From NCBI GenBank assembly GCA_020720945.1, contig DYNR01000020.1, forward strand, positions 1 to 15,172: 15,172 nt of DNA, given 5' to 3'. This DNA comes from Chthoniobacter flavus (lineage in GTDB: Bacteria > Verrucomicrobiota > Verrucomicrobiia > Chthoniobacterales > DYNR01). Numbering within the stretch: the first letter of the stretch is position 1; the number at the start of each line of letters is the position of its first letter. Below the pieces are notes generated by a model. It worked only from the letters and a program-made list of their open reading frames with translations. It was not told where the DNA came from and searched no databases. Below, one piece after another: positions 5,894 through 12,829 of the stretch. Made by a program: the position numbers and the translations under genes.

Positions 5894-8413
5894 ATGACCT
5901 TCGCTGACTTCTTCAAAAACGCTACAGGCAACCCGCCCTACGACTGGCAACAGCGGCTCGCTGCTGATGTCGCCTGCCAATCCCGCCTCATCGACATCCC
6001 CACCGGCCTAGGCAAAACCGCAGGGGTCGTCCTCGCGTGGTTGTGGAACTATGCGCAACCGAACCTCCAAAAGAACGGGGAGGTGGCATCTTGCCCCCGC
6101 TTCCCCCGACGTCTCGTCTATTGCCTCCCCATGCGCACGCTCGTCGAACAAACCGTCGGCGAAATCGAGAAGTGGCTCAAGGCACTGTTAGAAAAATATC
6201 CCGAAAACTTAGACATTCAATGGCTCGCCGAGCACTCACCCATCACCCTCATGGGCGGCGAAGAACTCGACGGAAACCGCAAAGACTGGCATCTCCACCC
6301 AGAACGCCCCGCCATCCTTGTCGGCACACAAGATATGCTCCTCTCCCGCGCCCTCAACCGCGGCTACGCCGCCAGCCGCGCCCGCTGGCCCATCGACTTC
6401 GCCTTGCTCAACAACGATTGCCTCTGGATCATGGATGAAGTGCAGTTGATGGGAGCAGGACTCGCTACCACTTGCCAGCTCGAAGCCTTCCGCAACAGCA
6501 TGAACTCAGAGAAAGCCTGCTTCTCGTGGTTTGCTAGTGCCACGCTGGATCCCTCATGGCTCAAAACTGTGGATTTGCAAACCGAATGGGACAACACGCT
6601 TTCCCTTGACGATACCGACAAAGAATCTACCCGTGTTTCCAAACTCCTCACCGCTTCCAAACCCATCCAAAACGCACAAAATTCCGTTGAGGAACCCGCC
6701 AAACTCGCCAACGAGATTTTAGTTCAAGCACAAGAAGCCGAAAGTTTCACCCTCGTCGTCTGCAACACTGTCAAACGCGCTCGTTCCCTCCACGCCGAAA
6801 TCAAAAAACTCCTCTCTCCCGTCCCAAAGAAAAAATCGAAAAAGAACGGTGCACAGGAAGAAGCAACGCAGGTTGACACCATCCCTCTGATTCTGCTCCA
6901 CTCCCAATTCCGCCCTGATGATCGGGCTAAAATCATTGAGCAGATTTATGGCATCAAAGACAAAACGGGCATTGTCGTCAGCACCCAAGTCGTTGAGGCG
7001 GGCGTGGATATTTCCGCGCAAATCCTTTTCACCGAAACCGCCCCGTGGTCATCCCTCGTCCAACGCTTCGGCAGGTGCAACCGCCGCGGCGAATCCATCT
7101 CGGCCAATATTTTCCACATTCCGCTCTCGTCAAAAAAACCAGACGAAAAACAAACGGCTCCCTATTCTCCACAGGAAATAGAAAAATCCCTCGACCGTCT
7201 CAAGACCCTGACAGACGCATCCCTGCAAAACCTTGATAATCCCCAATACCGCGTAACCGCCGCCGACAAACCTTTCATCCCTCATGTCCTCCGTCGCAAA
7301 GACATCATCGAGCTTTTCGACACCACCCCCGACCTCTCGGGTCAAGACATAGACATCGAACGATTCATCCGCGAAGCTGACCGATGCCATGTGCAGCTCT
7401 ATTGGCGCGAATGGCAAGGAAGCAAAAATTTGCAACTGCCCCCCGATGACTTTCCCGCTCCCACACGCGCAGAACTCTGTTCAGCCCCAGTCGGAGAGGT
7501 CAAAGATTTTGTCGCCAAAAACACCGCGTTCCTCTGGGATTTCACTTCGGAAAAATGGAAAAAACTCACATCAAAAGAATCGTCCTCCATCTATCCCGGA
7601 CAAGTCTTGCTCATTCCCGCTCACCTCCGCGGTTACTCTACGGAAGAAGGATGGGGCGGTGAGACCAGCACCGTTGTCTCGCCCATCTGTTCCACATCTC
7701 CACGCAATGATTCCATTCACGCCGATCCGCTCTCCGAATGTCCGTGGCAAACCATCGCCCAGCACACCGCCATGGTCTGCTCCGAGATGGAGAAAATCCT
7801 TGCGGCTCTGCCCGTAGGCAAGAGAGAAATATTGGAAATCGCGGCACTCTGGCACGACTGGGGCAAAGCTCACCCGTCCTTCCAAGCTAAACTCGATCCA
7901 ACACAACGGGCTTCCAAGCTCGGCTCTGCGCCAGCCGCCAAAGCCCCCAAGGATGCTTGGCTCAAAAGCCATGACCGCCCCGGCTTCCGCCACGAACTGG
8001 CTTCCGCTCTCGCCATGCTCGTCCCCGAAACACCTCTGGGAATCTCCGATGAAGACCGCGACCTCGCCGCCTATCTCGTCGCCGCTCACCACGGTAAAGT
8101 CAGGCTCTCCATTCGTTCGTTTCCCGACGAAGAAAAACCCGAATCCGCCTCCCGCTTCGCCCGTGGCGTATGGGAAGGGGACTGCCTGCGCGCTACCCCG
8201 TTATCCAATACGCTCACTGCACCAGAGACCGTAATTTCTTTGGAGCCGATGGAACTAGGCAAATGCGAGCATCCACCGTTCACTGGATTGCCAAGTTGGA
8301 TTGAACGCACCCTCAAGCTTCGCGATACCCTTGGCGTCTTCCGTCTCGCCTACCTCGAAATGCTCCTGCGCGCCGCCGATTGCCGCGCCTCAAAAGAGGG
8401 GGGCGTGCCATGA
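5894..8413 (+). CDS. cas3: CRISPR-associated helicase/nuclease Cas3 with C-terminal HD domain (type I-G)
   Basis: Cas3 is recruited by the target-bound effector complex and unwinds and degrades the DNA. The 839-residue protein has the helicase first: Walker A PTGLGKT at 36-42, motif II DEVQ at 181-184, SATLD at 215-219 and motif VI QRFGRCNRRGE at 390-400. The HD nuclease follows, with H624, the HDWGK pair at 654-655 and HHGK at 732-735. Helicase-then-HD order is characteristic of type I-G (old I-U). All key residues seen are intact. I start at the ATG at 5894, which precedes the conserved MTFADFFKNATG; an open frame from 5813 overlaps the antitoxin-like gene and has no support. The stop overlaps the nuclease gene start by 4 bases (ATGA). 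The last residues (FRLAYLEMLLRAADCRASKEGG) are the part duplicated in the upstream chimera. Confidence 0.96.
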   Translation: MTFADFFKNATGNPPYDWQQRLAADVACQSRLIDIPTGLGKTAGVVLAWLWNYAQPNLQKNGEVASCPRFPRRLVYCLPMRTLVEQTVGEIEKWLKALLEKYPENLDIQWLAEHSPITLMGGEELDGNRKDWHLHPERPAILVGTQDMLLSRALNRGYAASRARWPIDFALLNNDCLWIMDEVQLMGAGLATTCQLEAFRNSMNSEKACFSWFASATLDPSWLKTVDLQTEWDNTLSLDDTDKESTRVSKLLTASKPIQNAQNSVEEPAKLANEILVQAQEAESFTLVVCNTVKRARSLHAEIKKLLSPVPKKKSKKNGAQEEATQVDTIPLILLHSQFRPDDRAKIIEQIYGIKDKTGIVVSTQVVEAGVDISAQILFTETAPWSSLVQRFGRCNRRGESISANIFHIPLSSKKPDEKQTAPYSPQEIEKSLDRLKTLTDASLQNLDNPQYRVTAADKPFIPHVLRRKDIIELFDTTPDLSGQDIDIERFIREADRCHVQLYWREWQGSKNLQLPPDDFPAPTRAELCSAPVGEVKDFVAKNTAFLWDFTSEKWKKLTSKESSSIYPGQVLLIPAHLRGYSTEEGWGGETSTVVSPICSTSPRNDSIHADPLSECPWQTIAQHTAMVCSEMEKILAALPVGKREILEIAALWHDWGKAHPSFQAKLDPTQRASKLGSAPAAKAPKDAWLKSHDRPGFRHELASALAMLVPETPLGISDEDRDLAAYLVAAHHGKVRLSIRSFPDEEKPESASRFARGVWEGDCLRATPLSNTLTAPETVISLEPMELGKCEHPPFTGLPSWIERTLKLRDTLGVFRLAYLEMLLRAADCRASKEGGVP
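6078..6107 (+). repeat. Possible palindromic insertion in the cas3 helicase domain
   Basis: The run GGGGAGGTGGCATCTTGCC followed by a C-rich stretch ending TTCCCC is strongly asymmetric between strands and can fold on itself around GGCA-TCT-TGCC. It encodes residues NGEVASCPRFPRR, an extra linker between the Walker A region and the conserved LVYCLPMRTLVEQ. The 11-base core GGCATCTTGCC recurs inside the nuclease gene at 8767-8777. It may be a small interspersed palindromic element tolerated in frame, or simple chance. Confidence 0.3.
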
Positions 8414-9627
8414 ACTACCAAGCCCTTGTTGCATCCATCCGGCAGGTCCACGACAATGCTCTGACCCAAGTTGCCAGAACCGTCAATCGCTCGCTCATCT
8501 TACGAAACTGGGTCATCGGAGCTTATCTCGTTGAGTTCGAGCAAAACGGCGAGGATCGGGCGCAATACGGAACGGGGCTACTCAAACAATTGGCAAAAGA
8601 TTTAACCGCAAGAGGCGTTTCAGGCTGTAGCCGCCAAATGCTCGACCGAATGCGCTTGTTCTATGCGGCGTATCCGCAAATTTCCACGGTGATTTGCTCA
8701 CCAGCGGTGAGCATTTCGGACGGAGAAATGCCTACCGAAAAAAGCTCATCACTGATGAGCTTTTTCGGCATCTTGCCTTCACACATTGGATCATCGCAAG
8801 ATGGCCGATTCGCAAAACCATCAAAATCCCAATCTGATTCATCCCCATCTCCCCTCCCTCCTCAAGAGCTTCTCCGACTGTCATGGACACACATTATCGA
8901 ACTGCTCTCCCTCGACGCCCCCTGGAAACGAGCCTTCTACGAAAACGAATGCCTCAAGGGAAATTGGTCTGTGCGCCAGCTCCAGCGCCAACTCGGCTCC
9001 CTCCTCTACGACCGCACCGCCCTTTCCACCGACAAGGAAACCGTCATCAACCACGCCCGCCAACAAGCCTCCGAAGCCCCTATGGTTATCGCCGACCTCA
9101 TCCGCGATCCCTACATCCTCGAATTTACAGGCCTTGATGAAAAATCCCACTACCTCGAACGCGACCTCGAAACTGCCCTGCTCGATCACCTTCAAACCTT
9201 CCTCCTCGAACTAGGCAAGGGCTTCTGTTTCGAGGCTCGCCAAAAGCGCATCACCGTCGGCAACGAACACGACTACATTGATCTCGTCTTCTACCACCGC
9301 ATCCTCCGCTGTCACCTGCTCATTGACCTGAAAGTTCGCACCTTCCAGCATGGCGATGCTGGTCAAATGAATTTTTACCTCAACTTCTGGAAAGACCAGA
9401 TGATGCAACCCGGAGACCAGCCGCCCGTTGGCCTCATCCTCTGTGCAGACAAGGAGCAACCCCGCGTGGATTACGCCACCGCAGGCCTCGACCACCAACT
9501 CTTTGTCTCTCGCTATCTCAACAACCTTCCATCCATCGAAACTCTGCAAAACCTTATCGAACGCGATACCGCCACTTGGCTTCAGATCCGCGAAGAAGCC
9601 GCAGAATACAAAGCCAGTTCGCAATGA
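8410..9627 (+). CDS. DUF1016/YhcG-type PDDEXK nuclease inserted between cas3 and csx17
   Basis: This 405-residue protein has the YhcG layout. An N-terminal DUF1016_N domain (about 1-95: NRSLILRNWVIGAYLVEFEQ, GTGLLKQLAKDL, SRQMLDRMRLFY) is followed by a serine/proline-rich linker (about 96-150), then LSWTHIIELLSLDAPWKRAF and WSVRQLQRQLGSLLYDR, and a C-terminal PDDEXK-like nuclease domain. Likely catalytic residues are E275 (FEARQKRI), D291 (YIDLVFYH) and D306/K308 (LIDLKVR), followed by AGQMNFYLNFW. DUF1016 proteins are predicted nucleases, often near restriction or other defence genes. Start and stop both overlap their neighbours by 4 bases (ATGA with cas3, ATGA with csx17), so it should be translated with the effector genes. 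It is not a standard type I-G component. The start is fixed by the overlap; a longer frame to 8380 lies inside cas3. Confidence 0.93.
   Translation: MNYQALVASIRQVHDNALTQVARTVNRSLILRNWVIGAYLVEFEQNGEDRAQYGTGLLKQLAKDLTARGVSGCSRQMLDRMRLFYAAYPQISTVICSPAVSISDGEMPTEKSSSLMSFFGILPSHIGSSQDGRFAKPSKSQSDSSPSPLPPQELLRLSWTHIIELLSLDAPWKRAFYENECLKGNWSVRQLQRQLGSLLYDRTALSTDKETVINHARQQASEAPMVIADLIRDPYILEFTGLDEKSHYLERDLETALLDHLQTFLLELGKGFCFEARQKRITVGNEHDYIDLVFYHRILRCHLLIDLKVRTFQHGDAGQMNFYLNFWKDQMMQPGDQPPVGLILCADKEQPRVDYATAGLDHQLFVSRYLNNLPSIETLQNLIERDTATWLQIREEAAEYKASSQ
8695..8713 (+). repeat. Hairpin 1 inside the nuclease gene
   Basis: The eight-base arms TGCTCACC and GGTGAGCA enclose the loop AGC. The hairpin core GCTCACCAGCGGTGAGC matches 13 of 17 bases of hairpin 3 (8744-8760), including a C-G to T-A change at opposite stem positions. 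It lies in the linker-coding part of the gene. Confidence 0.85.
8711..8731 (+). repeat. Hairpin 2 inside the nuclease gene
   Basis: The seven-base arms GCATTTC and GAAATGC enclose the loop GGACGGA. It shares three bases with hairpin 1, so the two cannot be fully formed at once. Confidence 0.75.
8735..8768 (+). repeat. Hairpin 3, long near-perfect inverted repeat inside the nuclease gene
   Basis: The arms CCGAAAAA(A)GCTCATCA and TGATGAGCTTTTTCGG pair over sixteen bases with one bulged A and a single central C. The right arm ends in a T run, which makes it look like an intrinsic terminator although it sits about 330 bases into an apparently intact reading frame. It would be the strongest structure in the window. 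Confidence 0.85.
8769..8803 (+). repeat. Hairpin 4 inside the nuclease gene
   Basis: The arms CATCTTGC and GCAAGATG are separated by a 19-base loop. It directly follows hairpin 3 and completes a run of four inverted repeats covering about 110 bases of the linker-coding region. Confidence 0.6.
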
Positions 9628-11783
9628 AAAACATACCTCTCACCGCCTGCACTCCAGAACCCCTCATGTCTTACCTCAAGGCTCTCGGCATCTTCCGCCT
9701 CCTCGCGCAAGATTTTACACACGGCGATCCCTCCGTCAAAGCCTCTTGGCTCAACGGGTGCTTCCATCTTCACACCAAGCTCGACCAACAACAGATCGAA
9801 GACTTTTTCTACACGCATTACCAGCCAACACCGATTATTGGCCCATGGGCAGGAGGTTCTGGTTTTTTCAAAAAAGACAACAAAACAGCCGTCAACGCCA
9901 TCGCCGATAGCACCTGCACCCGATTAGACAATTTCAGGAAAGTCATCGGAAAAACACGGAGCATTTTGGAAGAAGAAAAAGTTGGCGAAAAACCTGCCGA
10001 TGAAACAAAAGCGAATTTGTTAAAACGCTACCGGACCGAACTGCCAGACTCGTTCGTGGATTGGATGGATTGCGCCATTCTGCTCCAAGAAGAAGGACAA
10101 CGGTTCGCCCCCTTGCTGGGCACAGGTGGGAATGACGGGCGGCTGGATTTTACCCAAAATTACATGCAACGCATTGTTGCTCTCGGTCTTCACGGGGCGA
10201 TGGATGCCAGCGCGAAAAACCTCTTGCACAATGCCCTGCACGGCTCGCCCACCGCTCTCAACAAGGCATCCGTCGGCCAGTTTTATCCGGGGCGAGTCGG
10301 AGCTCCTAACTCCACGCAAGGCTTTGAAGGCGATTCGACTGACAATCCGTGGGACTTTATTTTCATGCTAGAGGGATCCTTGCTTTTTGCGGGTGCCGCA
10401 TCCAAGCGCCTCGGCTCTCTCTCATCATCTTCTGCTTCTTTCCCTTTCTCGATTCAGTCGTCCCCCGTCGGGTCGTCCCTTAGTTCACAATCTGAAAACG
10501 CCTCTGCCCGAGGAGAGATTTGGATGCCGATCTGGACGCGCACCTGCTCGTTGCCAGAAATCTCCCAACTCTTGGCCGAAGGACGAGCAGAATTATCAGG
10601 TCGTGCGGCGAAAAACGCTTTGGAGTTCGGACGCGCCGTGGCTTCTCTTGGAGTAGATCGCGGCATTCAATCCTTCGCCCGTTTTGGGTTTTTCAAAAGA
10701 AGCGGCAAGGCATTTCTCGCTCCCTACATCGAAACCATTGCCGTCAAAGAAAAACAAACCGTCAAACTCGTAGAACAAGCCGACCCATGGCTCGCCGCCT
10801 TCCGCCGCTGTTGCTCCAAAGATGCGCCAGCCCGTTTCTCTTCCTCCCTCCGCCGCATCGAATCTGCTATTTTCGATTACTGCCGCTACGGTGAATCCGC
10901 ATCCCGCTTCCAACTCATCCTCCGTGCCTTCGGCAACGCCGAGCGCGAGCTTGCCTTGACTTCGGGCAGTTGCGGGCAGGGCGGAAATTGCCGCCCGCTC
11001 TCCGGTCTTTCTGCCGAATGGATTCCTGCCTGCAACGACGACTCACCCGAATTCGACATCGCCCTTGCCCTCGCTTCGATCTACCAAGTATCGGACAAAA
11101 TCGGCTCTCTCCGCTCCAACCTCGAACCTCTCGCCCCAAAGAAAAAATACCCCGCCTTCCTCGAATCTTCCAAAGCTGCCGTCTGGAAAGGCTCCAATCT
11201 CTGCGACAATCTCTCCGCGATCCTCGCCCGCCGCCTCATGGATGCCGACCGTTACGGGGCAACCCAATCACCCCTCGCAGGCTTACGCACCGCTTCGCTT
11301 GCAAGCATCTCCGCTTTTTTAGACGGCAACACCGATGACGGAAAAATCACTGAACTTCTCTGGGGTCTAATCGCCTTAAGGTCTTTTGACGCACCCAAGC
11401 CGCAAGTAAGCATTTCAATCCGAGAACCCGACCCCGCAGTGCCCGCTCCCTACGCCCTACTCAAGCTCCTCTACCTCGCCCGCCCGCTCGAAATCGGCGG
11501 CGAAAAAATCACGCCCTACGCCGAACCCGCCATCCTCCCACTTCTCCGTAGCGGGAATCTCAACTCCGCCTGTTCCATCGCCGCCCGCCGTCTCCGCTCC
11601 TGTGGACTGAAACCCATCCCGCATAGCCGCCTTCACGCCACCACCCGCTCCGCCAACTGGCAGGATGCCCGCATCCCCGACATCGCCAGACTCTCCGCCT
11701 CCCTCCTCATCCCCATCTCTTCCCGATCCACCGATACACTTTTAACCACTGTTTTCAGAAAACTGGAACCCGCCCCCCGCTAA
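9624..11783 (+). CDS. csx17: Type I-G large subunit Csx17 (Cas8-like)
   Basis: Csx17 is the large, Cas8-like subunit of the type I-G effector complex, expected to help recognise the PAM and hold the crRNA-target duplex. The 719-residue protein begins MKNIPLTACTPEPLMSYLKA, followed by the diagnostic GPWAGGSGFF at 73-82. Later come a segment ending in the conserved ARGEIWMPIW, then AEGRAELSGRAAKNALEFGRAVASLGVDRGI, and a long helical C-terminal half. A serine-rich stretch precedes ARGEIW and is probably a loop. The ATG overlaps the nuclease gene stop as ATGA; an open frame from 9576 lies inside the nuclease gene. The intact gene is the only complete member of three csx17 5' ends in this window. 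Family assignment is firm; the role is from studies of other type I systems. Confidence 0.95.
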   Translation: MKNIPLTACTPEPLMSYLKALGIFRLLAQDFTHGDPSVKASWLNGCFHLHTKLDQQQIEDFFYTHYQPTPIIGPWAGGSGFFKKDNKTAVNAIADSTCTRLDNFRKVIGKTRSILEEEKVGEKPADETKANLLKRYRTELPDSFVDWMDCAILLQEEGQRFAPLLGTGGNDGRLDFTQNYMQRIVALGLHGAMDASAKNLLHNALHGSPTALNKASVGQFYPGRVGAPNSTQGFEGDSTDNPWDFIFMLEGSLLFAGAASKRLGSLSSSSASFPFSIQSSPVGSSLSSQSENASARGEIWMPIWTRTCSLPEISQLLAEGRAELSGRAAKNALEFGRAVASLGVDRGIQSFARFGFFKRSGKAFLAPYIETIAVKEKQTVKLVEQADPWLAAFRRCCSKDAPARFSSSLRRIESAIFDYCRYGESASRFQLILRAFGNAERELALTSGSCGQGGNCRPLSGLSAEWIPACNDDSPEFDIALALASIYQVSDKIGSLRSNLEPLAPKKKYPAFLESSKAAVWKGSNLCDNLSAILARRLMDADRYGATQSPLAGLRTASLASISAFLDGNTDDGKITELLWGLIALRSFDAPKPQVSISIREPDPAVPAPYALLKLLYLARPLEIGGEKITPYAEPAILPLLRSGNLNSACSIAARRLRSCGLKPIPHSRLHATTRSANWQDARIPDIARLSASLLIPISSRSTDTLLTTVFRKLEPAPR

Positions 11784-11815
11784 ACAACAAACCAACCACA
11801 ACCAAGAAAAAATCT

Positions 11816-12826
11816 ATGAGCATAGACTACAATAAACTGATGAATGAACCCCGCCTCCTCCTTGAGGCATCACTGAAACCCCTCCAAGGCGACCGCTTTC
11901 AGCCCACCGGCTTCCCCGACCTCGGCCCCGCCCGCTACACCGCCCCAGATGGCACAGAAATGCTGCTGGTGGAATCCGTCCAATCGGTTGCCAATAGGAT
12001 GGAGTTGGCGTGCTGGAATGAAGAAAAGGATGATCTGCTGGACGAATTGCAAGGTCTCCCTTTCATTCGTGTCAAGGATGCTGATGGCGTGCCATTGACC
12101 AACTCTGTTCTCGAATCCCATCGCATCAATTCCCCGTATATCTTGGAAAGCCAAGACACGACTGTTTTCCAAAAACTCAAAGAGGACACCGCCGGATTCG
12201 AAATCGGCGCAGTAAAAATCAAAGACCTTGCAAAGCTTGTCCTCAAATACGATGTCAATGCGCTTCTCCATGGAGTCTTTATCGCAAAAAGTGAACTCGC
12301 CGGAGGTCGCCTCCGTTTGTCTCGTTCGCTTTCTGGTTTTATTGAAGCCAAATCGGCTGGCACCGTCGAAAGTGGCGGCGTTAAAAACGACCGTGTGAAC
12401 CCTTCCGGCGATACGAAATCTGGCTTCGGAAATGTCCCTTTCCACCGCTCCGAATTCACAGCCAAAGAAATCACCGCTTACTTCAACCTCGATCTCGCTC
12501 TTTTGCGCGGTTATTCCCTCGGCAAGGATGTGACCAAACTTTTGATTGCGCTCTCCTTGCTGAAAATCCGCCGTTTCCTCGAAAATGGCCTGCGCTTACG
12601 CACGGCTTGCGATCTGGAAGTTGCAGGAGCCCTCACCGTCAAACGCCCAACAACCTTCATCATACCTGAAACGCCAGTTCTCCTCGCCGAATGCAAGACC
12701 CTGATTGAAAAATGCAAATCCCTCTTTGCCGATCCCGCGATCACCGAAGTCAAGTGGACGGCAAAGCCGAAGAAGGATAAAAAATCCGACAAAGCATCCG
12801 ACGACGAATCCGAGCAAGGGGAATAA
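11816..12826 (+). CDS. csb1: Type I-G backbone subunit Csb1 (Cas7)
   Basis: Csb1 (GSU0053 family) is the Cas7-type RNA-binding backbone subunit that coats the crRNA spacer. The 336-residue protein shows the family pattern ARYTAPDGTEMLLVESVQSV near the N-terminus, then LESHRINSPYIL, a segment rich in basic and glycine residues (GVFIAKSELAGGRLRLSRSL), and FTAKEITAYFNLDLALLRGY with LIALSLLKIRRFLENGLRLR. The last 15 or so residues are highly charged (KPKKDKKSDKASDDESEQGE) and probably disordered. It starts 32 bases after csx17, with only a weak A-rich ribosome binding region, and ends 3 bases before csb2. Length and order fit type I-G operons. Confidence 0.96.
   Translation: MSIDYNKLMNEPRLLLEASLKPLQGDRFQPTGFPDLGPARYTAPDGTEMLLVESVQSVANRMELACWNEEKDDLLDELQGLPFIRVKDADGVPLTNSVLESHRINSPYILESQDTTVFQKLKEDTAGFEIGAVKIKDLAKLVLKYDVNALLHGVFIAKSELAGGRLRLSRSLSGFIEAKSAGTVESGGVKNDRVNPSGDTKSGFGNVPFHRSEFTAKEITAYFNLDLALLRGYSLGKDVTKLLIALSLLKIRRFLENGLRLRTACDLEVAGALTVKRPTTFIIPETPVLLAECKTLIEKCKSLFADPAITEVKWTAKPKKDKKSDKASDDESEQGE
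12816..12822 (+). promoter_or_regulatory. Ribosome binding site of csb2
   Basis: AAGGGGA lies 7 bases before the csb2 ATG and overlaps the last codons of csb1. It supports the start at 12830 and close translational linkage of the two genes. Confidence 0.7.
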
Positions 12827-12829
12827 TCC

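Noticed and set aside
8735..8768. Hairpin 3 annotated as a terminator
   Set aside because: The stem and T run fit, but it is within an open coding sequence with conserved domains on both sides, so I list it as a repeat and raise termination only as a question.
8695..8803. Hairpin cluster considered as a CRISPR array
   Set aside because: The units are not near-identical, spacing is not filled by unique spacers of constant length, and the run lies inside an intact coding frame.
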